Assembly (NCBI GenBank): GCA_018065965.1 | Contig: JAGHSH010000005.1 | Span: 1 to 10,615, forward strand | Source: Candidatus Apopatocola equi | GTDB lineage: Bacteria > Bacillota > Clostridia > Oscillospirales > Oscillospiraceae | Length of the DNA: 10,615 nt | Direction: 5' to 3' | Part shown: one piece after another, positions 1 to 5,906 of the stretch | How positions within the stretch are numbered: position 1 is the first letter of the stretch | How the letters are laid out: each line of letters starts with the position of its first letter | The notes under the pieces: model-generated | The model's input: the letters and a program-made list of their open reading frames with translations, nothing else | What the model was told of the DNA's origin: nothing | Databases searched by the model: none | Position numbers and translations under genes: made by a program

Positions 1-75
1 GCACTGGGGGCACTTTTCGGGGGCCTCATCGCCCTCATGCACATAACCGCAAACACTGCAAACCCATTTGGCCAT
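1..75 (-). CDS. Rubredoxin-domain protein, N-terminus only (reverse rubrerythrin / NADH peroxidase type), partial
   Basis: Only the first 25 codons are inside the window; the gene runs off the left edge. The peptide starts MAKWVCSVCGYVHEGDEAP and continues to a second CPQC pair. This gives a CxxC-x12-CxxC iron site (Cys6, Cys9, Cys22, Cys25), the short rubredoxin-like knuckle of rubrerythrins; free-standing rubredoxins have a much longer gap between the two pairs. A rubredoxin domain at the very N-terminus is the order of 'reverse' rubrerythrins, which reduce hydrogen peroxide in anaerobes. The start is fixed by a GGAGG at 84-88, 8 nt upstream of ATG, and a near-consensus promoter lies just upstream. 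The rest of the protein is not visible, so another rubredoxin-domain oxidoreductase is possible. The CDS call is firm; the family is inferred. Confidence 0.75.
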   Translation of the reverse strand, partial: MAKWVCSVCGYVHEGDEAPEKCPQC

Positions 76-123
76 TTGTAATTCCTCCGTATCTATATTT
101 TATCAGGATTGATTCTTAATGAA

Positions 124-152
124 ATTATACAGGAAAGCAGAGAAAAAGTCAA
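124..152 (-). promoter_or_regulatory. SigA-type promoter of the rubredoxin-domain gene
   Basis: Read on the minus strand, TTGACT (152-147) is followed by exactly 17 nt and then a perfect TATAAT (129-124). Transcription would start near 117, giving a leader of about 40 nt with a GGAGG at 84-88. The -35 box overlaps the TGA stop of spoIIP (149-151), so the two genes are packed with no spare DNA and the oxidative-stress gene can be transcribed independently of the sporulation gene. Confidence 0.8.
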
Positions 153-1207
153 GAGGTTCTTTCCCCCTGCTCCGGGAGCGGTTCCAGAGCGAGTGGCAGC
201 TCTCCCAGCACATCCGCAAGGCTCTCCCCGAATTCCCGGACGGCGGAGAGCGCTTCGGGCAGGGTGTTGCCCGTGGAGCCCACCTCCAGCAGCAGGGAGC
301 CGGTGGTATACTGCTGGTTATAGCGCTCCGGCACCAGCTCAATGGGTCTTGCCAGCCCGGGGTGCGCGGCGTTCATGGCGCCCTGCAGGCGGAGCGCCAG
401 TTTGAAATTCTCCCGCCAGTGGGGATGCTCCAGTCCGATCTCCCCGGTGCCCGTCAGGAGCATGACCTGCGCCATACGCTCCCCGTCCCGCTCTGTCAGG
501 GTGGGGACGGCCTCCTTTCCCTCCCCGATCGCATCCCGGTGTACATCCAGCACCACGGCAAGGGAGGGATACTCCTGCAGATAGCGCTGCACCACCAGCT
601 CCGAGCGGCTGTAGGAGCCGTTATAGCTGGGGTAGTCGCAGAGGGTGGTATCGTGGAGCACCCGGAAGCCCCGTGCCTCCAGCACGGCCTTGAGCTCCTC
701 CCCCACCCGGATCATATTCCGGGCGCTCTCGGTGGTACGGTATTCGTCTGTGGGGGTATACTCCCAACCCTCCGAGGGGGTATATGCTTCGCTGCCGTGG
801 GTATGATAAATCAGGATCTGCGGTCCCTCCGCCGGGAGCGTCTGGCACAGCTCCTCCCCCAGCAGCGCGGAAATGTCCGGCTCCAGCTCCGTTCGGCGGG
901 TATACAGCTCACCGCTGAAGTCATAGGGGAGGGGCGTCGGCTCCGGCATGGGGGCGGGCGGCTCCGAAAGCTCCGGGAGTGGAGGCAGGCTCTCCTCGAA
1001 AACAGGCGGTGGAGACAGTGCGGGCGCAGGGGATGGCGAGGGCAGCATGGCGCTCTCCGGCGGCAGCGTTTCTCCCAGCTCCAGCTTCAGCACGAACTCG
1101 GACAGCTCCGGGAGTCCGGGCAGCTTCCAGAGGGGTTCTCCCTGCTCCCAGCAGGCGCTCAGCTCCACGATCAGAGCAAAGAGCACCGGCAGCCAGCTCT
1201 CCCACAT
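149..1207 (-). CDS. spoIIP: Stage II sporulation protein P (SpoIIP)
   Basis: SpoIIP is a peptidoglycan amidase and endopeptidase that works with SpoIID and SpoIIM to thin septal peptidoglycan and drive engulfment of the forespore. The 352-residue product has an N-terminal hydrophobic segment (about residues 5-20), a long proline-rich linker (about 50-97) and the SpoIIP catalytic domain (about 130-335). Family hallmarks are IYHTHGSEAY with His135/His137, the DEYRTTE and DYPSYNGSY blocks, VVLDVHRDAI with His223, and LLLEVGSTGNT with Glu308; the His/His/Glu set fits the family's zinc site. ATG at 1207 is preferred because GGGAGG at 1219-1224 lies 11 nt upstream; an in-frame GTG at 1216 would leave almost no space after that site. 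No gpr partner is adjacent, and no terminator is visible before the next promoter, so readthrough leftwards is possible. The family call is firm. Confidence 0.95.
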   Translation of the reverse strand: MWESWLPVLFALIVELSACWEQGEPLWKLPGLPELSEFVLKLELGETLPPESAMLPSPSPAPALSPPPVFEESLPPLPELSEPPAPMPEPTPLPYDFSGELYTRRTELEPDISALLGEELCQTLPAEGPQILIYHTHGSEAYTPSEGWEYTPTDEYRTTESARNMIRVGEELKAVLEARGFRVLHDTTLCDYPSYNGSYSRSELVVQRYLQEYPSLAVVLDVHRDAIGEGKEAVPTLTERDGERMAQVMLLTGTGEIGLEHPHWRENFKLALRLQGAMNAAHPGLARPIELVPERYNQQYTTGSLLLEVGSTGNTLPEALSAVREFGESLADVLGELPLALEPLPEQGERTS

Positions 1208-1218
1208 ATACACCACCC

Positions 1219-1224
1219 CCTCCC
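1219..1224 (-). promoter_or_regulatory. Ribosome binding site that decides the spoIIP start
   Basis: On the minus strand GGGAGG is followed 11 nt later by ATG at 1207-1205. The GTG at 1216-1214 in the same frame lies only 2 nt from this site and is an unlikely start. Confidence 0.6.
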
Positions 1225-1228
1225 GGAA

Positions 1229-1257
1229 AGCCTATGCCGGAAGGGACGGAATTATGT
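1229..1257 (-). promoter_or_regulatory. Possible SigE-like sporulation promoter of spoIIP
   Basis: On the minus strand ACATAAT (1257-1251) is followed by 14 nt and CATAGGCT (1236-1229). The Bacillus SigE consensus is roughly kmATATT, 14 nt, CATACAnT, so 5 of 7 and about 6 of 8 positions agree and the spacing is exact. spoIIP is a mother-cell gene in Bacillus, which makes this plausible. Against it, the predicted start of transcription (about 1222) would fall at the ribosome binding site and leave a very short leader. No convincing SigA promoter was seen for spoIIP. Confidence 0.3.
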
Positions 1258-1277
1258 CTGCGCGGCGTGGGGGAAAA

Positions 1278-1317
1278 CGGATTGCCGCACCGGTGTGCGC
1301 ACCGGTTCGCAATGACA
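1278..1317 (-). repeat. Dispersed intergenic palindromic repeat, copy A
   Basis: Read on the minus strand, this 40-bp element begins TGTCATTGCGA and ends GGCAATCCG. The arms ATTGC and GCAAT pair, and an inner pair of ACCGGT blocks (1289-1294 and 1301-1306) can extend the hairpin. Copy B at 8486-8520 shares both ends but has a different middle. It lies between the spoIIP start and the acetyltransferase terminator and contains no gene. It resembles the small non-coding repeats scattered between genes in many bacteria; that classification is inferred. Confidence 0.6.
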
Positions 1318-1344
1318 GGGAGACGGACTTTAGCTGAAACCAAA

Positions 1345-1382
1345 AAGGTTCTCTGCAAAACTTTCATTCTGCAGAGAACCTT
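1345..1382 (-). terminator. Rho-independent terminator of the N-acetyltransferase gene
   Basis: A perfect 13-bp stem (AAGGTTCTCTGCA at 1345-1357 against 1370-1382) encloses a 12-nt loop. On the minus strand the stem ends in TTTTT followed by GG, and it begins 13 nt after the acetyltransferase stop. On the plus strand there is no T-tract, so it acts leftwards. It separates the acetyltransferase from spoIIP. Confidence 0.85.
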
Positions 1383-1395
1383 CCGGTTCAGTTAT

Positions 1396-2208
1396 TCAGC
1401 AGGTGTATTCGCATTCCTTCAGGCCGTAGAGCTCCCAGAGCTTGGCGGGGATCTCTTCCTCGGTCAGCTCGGTCTCGGTCTTCTCACCGTTTTCGACCAC
1501 GGTGAGCTTGTTGGCCATGATGGCGGTGTAGCCGTTGGGGGTGCGCATGGTGGCCCAGATGCGGGAGGAGAAGCCGCTGGTGGGAGCGGAGGTCTGCGCA
1601 TTGAGGGCATTGAAGTCCACGCCGGGGAAGGCCATGGGGGCGAAGTAGAGCACAGTGGCGATGGCATCGTCAGCCACGCCGCCGTCGCCCAGACCGTTGT
1701 GGCGCTTGCGCATCAGGTTCTTCCAGCCCAGCTGACCCTCTTCGATCCAGTAGGTCTCGCCGTAGAAGGTCTGCGGCTCGGCGGAAAGCTCCACGGCAAA
1801 GGGAGCCATGGCGCCGCCGAAGCCCACGTCGGCAAAGTATTCCTTGCCGTCCAGCTTGATCCAACAGCCGCGATGCATGCAGGGGCCGATCACGCCGCGG
1901 CCCATCAGACGGCAGTAGACGCTGACGGCGTCGAAGCCGAAGGTGCGCAGCATGGAAACGAACAGGCCGTTCAGCTCGAAGCAATAGCCGCCGCGGCGGT
2001 TGGTAACGACCTTCTCATACAGGTGGGGGATCTCCAGAGAGATGGGCTTCTTGTACAGGCTGCAGTCCAGGCTCTCAAAGGGAACGGTCATCTGATGGCA
2101 GTGAACCAGCTCGTTGAGGTTCTCGCGGGTCAGCTCGCGGCTGCCCTTGTAGCCGATGCGCTCCAGATAGGCGTCCAGATCGGGGACAAGAGGATATTCG
2201 AATTCCAT
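1396..2208 (-). CDS. nat: Arylamine N-acetyltransferase (NAT family)
   Basis: The enzyme moves an acetyl or related acyl group from coenzyme A to arylamines, hydrazines or similar amines through a cysteine thioester, in the cytoplasm. The 270-residue length is normal for the family. The catalytic triad is complete: Cys76 in NRRGGYCFELN, His112 in CMHRGCW and Asp127 in YFADVGFGG, with the usual 15-residue His-Asp spacing. The N-terminal VPFESLDCSLYKKPISL block is also typical. The open frame extends 38 codons further upstream, but ATG at 2208 is chosen because GGAGG at 2214-2218 lies 5 nt before it and family similarity begins there. The gene has its own promoter and terminator and looks monocistronic. 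Arginine is coded only by CGC/CGT, which suggests good expression. The natural substrate is unknown; gut NATs are known to acetylate aromatic-amine drugs, but that is not shown here. Confidence 0.93.
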   Translation of the reverse strand: MEFEYPLVPDLDAYLERIGYKGSRELTRENLNELVHCHQMTVPFESLDCSLYKKPISLEIPHLYEKVVTNRRGGYCFELNGLFVSMLRTFGFDAVSVYCRLMGRGVIGPCMHRGCWIKLDGKEYFADVGFGGAMAPFAVELSAEPQTFYGETYWIEEGQLGWKNLMRKRHNGLGDGGVADDAIATVLYFAPMAFPGVDFNALNAQTSAPTSGFSSRIWATMRTPNGYTAIMANKLTVVENGEKTETELTEEEIPAKLWELYGLKECEYTC

Positions 2209-2213
2209 GGTGG

Positions 2214-2218
2214 CCTCC
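2214..2218 (-). promoter_or_regulatory. Ribosome binding site that decides the nat start
   Basis: GGAGG on the minus strand lies 5 nt before ATG at 2208-2206. It supports this internal start over the upstream ATG at 2322, which would lie upstream of the promoter. Confidence 0.75.
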
Positions 2219-2259
2219 AGTTTTATTGATTTTTGATTTCTGTATTTCACAGCACCTCG

Positions 2260-2288
2260 ATTATACCACAGGGTCATGCAGAGGGCAA
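2260..2288 (-). promoter_or_regulatory. SigA-type extended -10 promoter of nat
   Basis: On the minus strand TTGCCC (2288-2283) is followed by 17 nt and TATAAT (2265-2260), with TG one base upstream of the -10 box (TGGTATAAT), an extended -10. Transcription would begin near 2253, leaving a leader of about 45 nt that carries GGAGG. Confidence 0.75.
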
Positions 2289-2383
2289 TACCCGCGCGCC
2301 CAAAACACGACTTTTTTTGCATAACAAAACATTTCCTATCTGTCTGTTATCTGCTGCAAAAGCCGGTGTCGATGTCAAAAGGC

Positions 2384-2412
2384 TTGACTTTTTCCCCAAT
2401 CTGTATTAATAT
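2384..2412 (+). promoter_or_regulatory. SigA-type promoter of the ABC transporter operon
   Basis: TTGACT (2384-2389) is followed by 17 nt and TAATAT (2407-2412). The -35 is strong and the -10 is imperfect. A TATACT (2410-2415) is a closer -10 match but its 20-nt spacing is too long. The -10 region lies inside a perfect inverted repeat. A consensus AAGGAGG at 2434-2440 sits 6 nt before the first ATG of the operon. Confidence 0.65.
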
Positions 2413-2423
2413 ACTTAATACAG
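2401..2423. promoter_or_regulatory. Perfect inverted repeat over the -10 region: probable repressor operator
   Basis: CTGTATTAA (2401-2409) and TTAATACAG (2415-2423) are exact reverse complements separated by the 5-nt spacer TATAC. The 23-bp site covers the -10 box and probable transcription start of the ABC operon, the classic position for a repressor that blocks RNA polymerase. There is no T-tract after it and it is AT-rich, so it is not a terminator. No regulator gene is in the window. GntR/YtrA-type repressors of ABC operons bind sites of this general shape, but assigning a family is a guess. Confidence 0.65.
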
Positions 2424-2446
2424 ACCATTTCCCAAGGAGGTAAGCT

Positions 2447-3691
2447 ATGAAAAAACCGCTTTTCATCATACTGATTCTGAGTCTGTCGCTGAGCCTGTGT
2501 GCCTGCAGCGGCGGAGAGAGCGTGTCGGTGATCCCGGTAAGCATGGTCAACGGCGGCGGCAGCTCCGGCTTTCTGGATCGCTGCGCCGGCAAGGTGGTTT
2601 CCGGTGAGACGGCCAAGGTGAAGAAGGATGCCAACCAGAAGGTTCTGGAAGTCCTTGTGAAGGAGGGCGACACCGTGAAGGAGGGCGACAAGCTCTTTGT
2701 CTACGATGCGGCCGCCATGCAGCTGGAGCTGGAGAAGCTGGAGCTGGAGCTGAAGAATCTGGAAAACACCATCGTCACCGCCCAGGAGGAGATCGCCGAG
2801 CTGGAAAAGACCAAGTCCATGGTCTATATCACCAACCAGCTCTCCTACACCATCCGTATCGACAGCAAGAAGGCCGATCTGCGGGAGGCCGAGTACAACA
2901 AGGCCGTGAAGCAGCGGGAGATCGAGGCTAAGAAGGCCGCTCTGGAGGCCACGGAGGTATTCTCCCCCATCGCCGGCCGGGTCATGTCCGTCGCGGAGAA
3001 CAGCGGCGGTATGCCCGGGGACGGCAGCGGCGCCGACGCCTTCATCACCGTCATGGACGTGTCCCACTACCGGGTGCAGGGCAACATCAGCGAGCTGAAT
3101 CTGGGCTCTCTGAACCCGGGGATGCAGGTGCTGGTCTATTCCCGCACGGACATGAGTCAGTTCTGGCGGGGCACCGTCACCAGCATCGACTGGGACAACC
3201 CCGTAAAGAACGGCGGCGATAGCGGCGGATATTATGTGATGGGCGGCGTCGATGAAATGACCTCCGCCAGCAAGTACCCCTTCTATATCGAGCTGGAGAA
3301 CACCGAAGGGCTCATTCTGGGTCAGCATGTGGTCATCGAGCCCGATTACGGTCAGGGCGAGCTGGGCGACGGCATCTGGCTGCCCGCCTATTATATCTCC
3401 GATGCGGACGCCCACCCCTGGGTCTGGGCGGTAAGCGGCCGGGACAAGCTGGAAAAGCGTTCCGTCACCCTGGGCGAATACAGCGCCGAGACCGATCTTT
3501 GGCAGGTCGCGGGCGGTCTGGCGCTGACGGACTATGTGGCAGCGCCCGCCGAGGGACTCCGGGCCGGTGCGCCTGTGATCCGCTACGGCGAGCAGGGCTA
3601 CGGCGGAAACGCCGAAGACAGCGAGGGCGGCAATGAGGGCAGCGAGCCCATGCCGGAGGCTATGGAGCCGGAAATGGCGGAGGTCGGATGA
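2447..3691 (+). CDS. Lipoprotein periplasmic-adaptor-like (HlyD/MacA family) subunit of ABC transporter
   Basis: First gene of the operon, 414 residues. Residues 1-20 are a lipoprotein signal peptide ending LCAC, so Cys20 would be lipidated and the protein anchored to the outer face of the membrane. Then follow a first lipoyl half-motif (about 62-86, VLEVLVKEGDTVKEGDKL), a lysine/glutamate-rich coiled-coil hairpin (about 88-168) and the second lipoyl half (about 170-205, VFSPIAGRVMSVAE). A beta-barrel region and a C-terminal membrane-proximal domain (WVWAVSGRDKLEKRSVTLG at 325-343) complete the adaptor fold. The last 30 residues are a low-complexity acidic Glu/Gly/Met tail. MacA-like adaptors couple a MacB-type permease to substrate capture or release. 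The substrate is unknown. Its stop overlaps the next gene's ATG (ATGA), so they are translationally coupled. Confidence 0.88.
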   Translation: MKKPLFIILILSLSLSLCACSGGESVSVIPVSMVNGGGSSGFLDRCAGKVVSGETAKVKKDANQKVLEVLVKEGDTVKEGDKLFVYDAAAMQLELEKLELELKNLENTIVTAQEEIAELEKTKSMVYITNQLSYTIRIDSKKADLREAEYNKAVKQREIEAKKAALEATEVFSPIAGRVMSVAENSGGMPGDGSGADAFITVMDVSHYRVQGNISELNLGSLNPGMQVLVYSRTDMSQFWRGTVTSIDWDNPVKNGGDSGGYYVMGGVDEMTSASKYPFYIELENTEGLILGQHVVIEPDYGQGELGDGIWLPAYYISDADAHPWVWAVSGRDKLEKRSVTLGEYSAETDLWQVAGGLALTDYVAAPAEGLRAGAPVIRYGEQGYGGNAEDSEGGNEGSEPMPEAMEPEMAEVG

Positions 3692-4368
3692 TGCTGCTGG
3701 AAATGCATGACATCTGCAAGAGCTTCCCTCTGGGCGACGGCTATATTGAGATCCTCAAGCACATTGACCTCTCCGTGGAGGAGGGGGAATATCTGGCCAT
3801 CATGGGGCCCTCCGGCTCCGGCAAGACCACGCTGATGAACCTCATCGGCTGTCTGGATGTGCCCACCTCCGGGAGCTATTATTTCTGCGGACAGGACATT
3901 GCCGGGGCGAGCGACGATGCGCTGGCGGACATCCGCAACAGCTCCATCGGCTTCGTGTTTCAGAACTATCAGCTGCTGCCCACCATGACGGCGCTGGACA
4001 ACGTGGCGCTGCCGCTGCTTTACGCCGATGTGGATCGCACGGAACGCCGGGAGCGGGCCCGCGCTGCGCTGGAGCGCATGGGGCTGGGTGAGCGGGTGGA
4101 GCACCGCCCCAACCAGCTCTCCGGCGGACAGTGCCAGCGGGTCGCCATCGCCCGCGCCATGATCAACAAGCCGAAGCTGCTGCTGGCAGACGAGCCCACC
4201 GGCGCACTGGACACGGCCTCCGGCGCGCAGATCATGGATCTGTTTGAGGAGCTGAATGCCGCCGGCACCACCGTGGTGCTCATCACCCACGATCCCAATG
4301 TGGCGGCGCGTGCCGGTCACACCCGTCATATCCTTGACGGGCGGCTGGTAGAGGAGGACGCCCTATGA
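3688..4368 (+). CDS. MacB/LolD-type ABC transporter ATP-binding protein
   Basis: Cytoplasmic ATPase of 226 residues that powers the operon's permease. All motifs are present: Walker A GPSGSGKTT (40-48), Q-loop Gln92 in FVFQNYQLLPTMTALDNV, signature LSGGQ (144-148) followed by Cys149 where Gln is usual, Walker B LLLADE (164-169), D-loop GALD (172-175) and switch His201 in LITHD. The sequence around the Q-loop and the DEPTGALD block places it with the MacB/LolD/YknY group, whose permeases have a large extracellular domain. A second ATG at 3691 lies 7 nt after GGAGG (3679-3683) and could be the true start; the ATG given overlaps the previous stop by 4 nt. The gene overlaps the downstream adaptor by 4 nt (ATGA at 4365-4368). 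Confidence 0.95.
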   Translation: MMLLEMHDICKSFPLGDGYIEILKHIDLSVEEGEYLAIMGPSGSGKTTLMNLIGCLDVPTSGSYYFCGQDIAGASDDALADIRNSSIGFVFQNYQLLPTMTALDNVALPLLYADVDRTERRERARAALERMGLGERVEHRPNQLSGGQCQRVAIARAMINKPKLLLADEPTGALDTASGAQIMDLFEELNAAGTTVVLITHDPNVAARAGHTRHILDGRLVEEDAL

Positions 4369-5894
4369 AAAAGCTGCTTGGAAAAATGCCCGGCTGGGGC
4401 CGCACCCTGTTCATCGTGCTTCTGAGCGTGCTGGTGGGAGGCGGCGGCATCTACGGGGTGCTGCTGCTCATCCGCGGCAACGCGGCGGTGAATGTGTATG
4501 CGCTGACGGATGTGGGACAGTATTCCAGCTCCGGCAACGCCCAGACCGACGGCCGCGTGACCACCGACCGGGTGCAGAGCGTATATATCTCCAACACCCA
4601 GGAGGTCACGGAAATTCTTGTAAAGGAGGGGCAGAAGGTATCGGTGGGCGATGAGCTTATCGCCTTCGACACCACCCTCACCGATCTGGAGCTGGAGCGC
4701 AAGGACATAGCCGTGCGGCAGCTGGAGCTGGATCTGGAGAACGCAAAAAAAGAGCGGCAGGCCATGAACAGCTACCAGATCTATGTTCCCCCACAGCCCA
4801 CGGAGGAGCCGGAGCTGCAGCCCGGCAATGTGGGGCAGCCCCGAAAGGGCAACGGTACGGTGGACGATCCGGTGGTCTTTCTCTGGAACGAGAGCTGCCT
4901 GCTGGATACGGCCTTTCTCTCCCAGCTGGCTGACAGCGCCCGGGCGCAGGGCATGAGAGAGCTGTATGCGGTGCTGGAGCAGCGGGTGCAGGACTCCCTG
5001 CAGGGCGGCGTGGTCAACGCCGTGGAGATCCGCGTGATCCCGCGGGAGGACGGCAGCTGGGCCTTCACCGTGCTGCCGAGCGAATACGATTCCTCCGTCC
5101 CCCGGGAGGAGGGCGAGGAAGAGGAGCCCCAGGAGGAGCCATACACCGGCCCCACCTATTCCTGGTCTGAGCTGAACTCCATGAAAAAGGAAGCGGACAA
5201 AAAGATCCGCGATCTGGAGCTGAAGCTGGAAATGGCCAAAGTGGAGCTGGAGACCGTCCGGCACGAGCTGGAGAGCGGCACCGTGAAGGCCACCATTGAC
5301 GGCGTGGTCAAGACCGTCCGGGATATAGAAGAGGCCCGCAGCGAGGGCACGCCGCTGATCCTTGTTTCCGGCGGCGGCGGTTATATGGTCACCGGCGCTC
5401 TGAGCGAAACGGAGCTGGACAGCATGCATGTGGGCGACACGGTTTCCCTCCTGTCCTGGGAGAGCTATGAGACGCTGGACGCCACCATCGTTTCCATCAG
5501 TCCCTTCCCCACCGACAGCGGCTATTATTACCACTACTCCGAGGGCAATCAGAACGTGAGTCTTTACCCCTTCACGGTTTCCGTAGGCGAGGACGCCAAG
5601 CTCCGGGAGGGCGAATATGTGCAGCTGACCTACAGCCCCGGCGGCGAGGGCAGCGGCTACTTCCTGATGAATCCCTTCGTCCGCAGTGAGAACGGCAAAA
5701 GCTATGTGTGGGCACTGGGCGAAAAGGGTCTGGAAAAGCGCTATGTGACCACCGGCAGCTCCCTGTGGGGCAATTATGTGCAGATCACGAGCGGACTGGA
5801 GGGCGTGGAATATCTGGCCTTCCCCTACGGGCGTTCGCTCCGGGACGGGCAGAAGGCGGAGATCGCGGGCATCGAAAGCCTGTACGGCTACTGA
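4365..5894 (+). CDS. Membrane-anchored HlyD/MacA-like adaptor with a large inserted domain
   Basis: Second adaptor of the operon, 509 residues. An N-terminal transmembrane anchor (about 13-36) replaces the lipoprotein signal of the first adaptor. The first lipoyl half-motif (about 80-103, VTEILVKEGQKVSVGDELIAFD) leads into helix 1 (about 105-133). An insert of about 130 residues (135-265) follows, with Pro/Glu-rich ends and a folded-looking core containing GTVDDPVVFLWNESCLL. Helix 2 (268-305) returns to the second lipoyl half (about 305-335), then barrel and membrane-proximal domains (SYVWALGEKGLEKRYVTTG at 446-464). The C-terminal block aligns with the first adaptor, showing the two are paralogous though diverged. 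GGAGG at 4353-4357 lies 7 nt before ATG. The insert sits where a typical adaptor has only the hairpin tip, and its role is unknown. Confidence 0.88.
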   Translation: MKKLLGKMPGWGRTLFIVLLSVLVGGGGIYGVLLLIRGNAAVNVYALTDVGQYSSSGNAQTDGRVTTDRVQSVYISNTQEVTEILVKEGQKVSVGDELIAFDTTLTDLELERKDIAVRQLELDLENAKKERQAMNSYQIYVPPQPTEEPELQPGNVGQPRKGNGTVDDPVVFLWNESCLLDTAFLSQLADSARAQGMRELYAVLEQRVQDSLQGGVVNAVEIRVIPREDGSWAFTVLPSEYDSSVPREEGEEEEPQEEPYTGPTYSWSELNSMKKEADKKIRDLELKLEMAKVELETVRHELESGTVKATIDGVVKTVRDIEEARSEGTPLILVSGGGGYMVTGALSETELDSMHVGDTVSLLSWESYETLDATIVSISPFPTDSGYYYHYSEGNQNVSLYPFTVSVGEDAKLREGEYVQLTYSPGGEGSGYFLMNPFVRSENGKSYVWALGEKGLEKRYVTTGSSLWGNYVQITSGLEGVEYLAFPYGRSLRDGQKAEIAGIESLYGY

Positions 5895-5906
5895 GGAGGC
5901 AGAACC

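Noticed and set aside
119..1315. Long plus-strand open frame opposite spoIIP (398 codons)
   Set aside because: It mirrors spoIIP, has no ribosome binding site, and its translation is rich in Gly/Gln/Leu/Arg repeats with no family motif; such antisense frames are common in GC-rich DNA.
979..2229. Plus-strand open frame opposite nat (416 codons)
   Set aside because: nat carries a full catalytic triad on the other strand with promoter and terminator; this frame also runs through the terminator and repeat.
2203..2322. N-terminal extension of nat to the ATG at 2322
   Set aside because: It would begin upstream of the extended -10 promoter, has no ribosome binding site, and adds 38 residues unlike any NAT N-terminus.
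4326..5534. Minus-strand open frame opposite the second adaptor
   Set aside because: Compositionally biased shadow of a clearly coding plus-strand gene; no recognisable domain or start signal.
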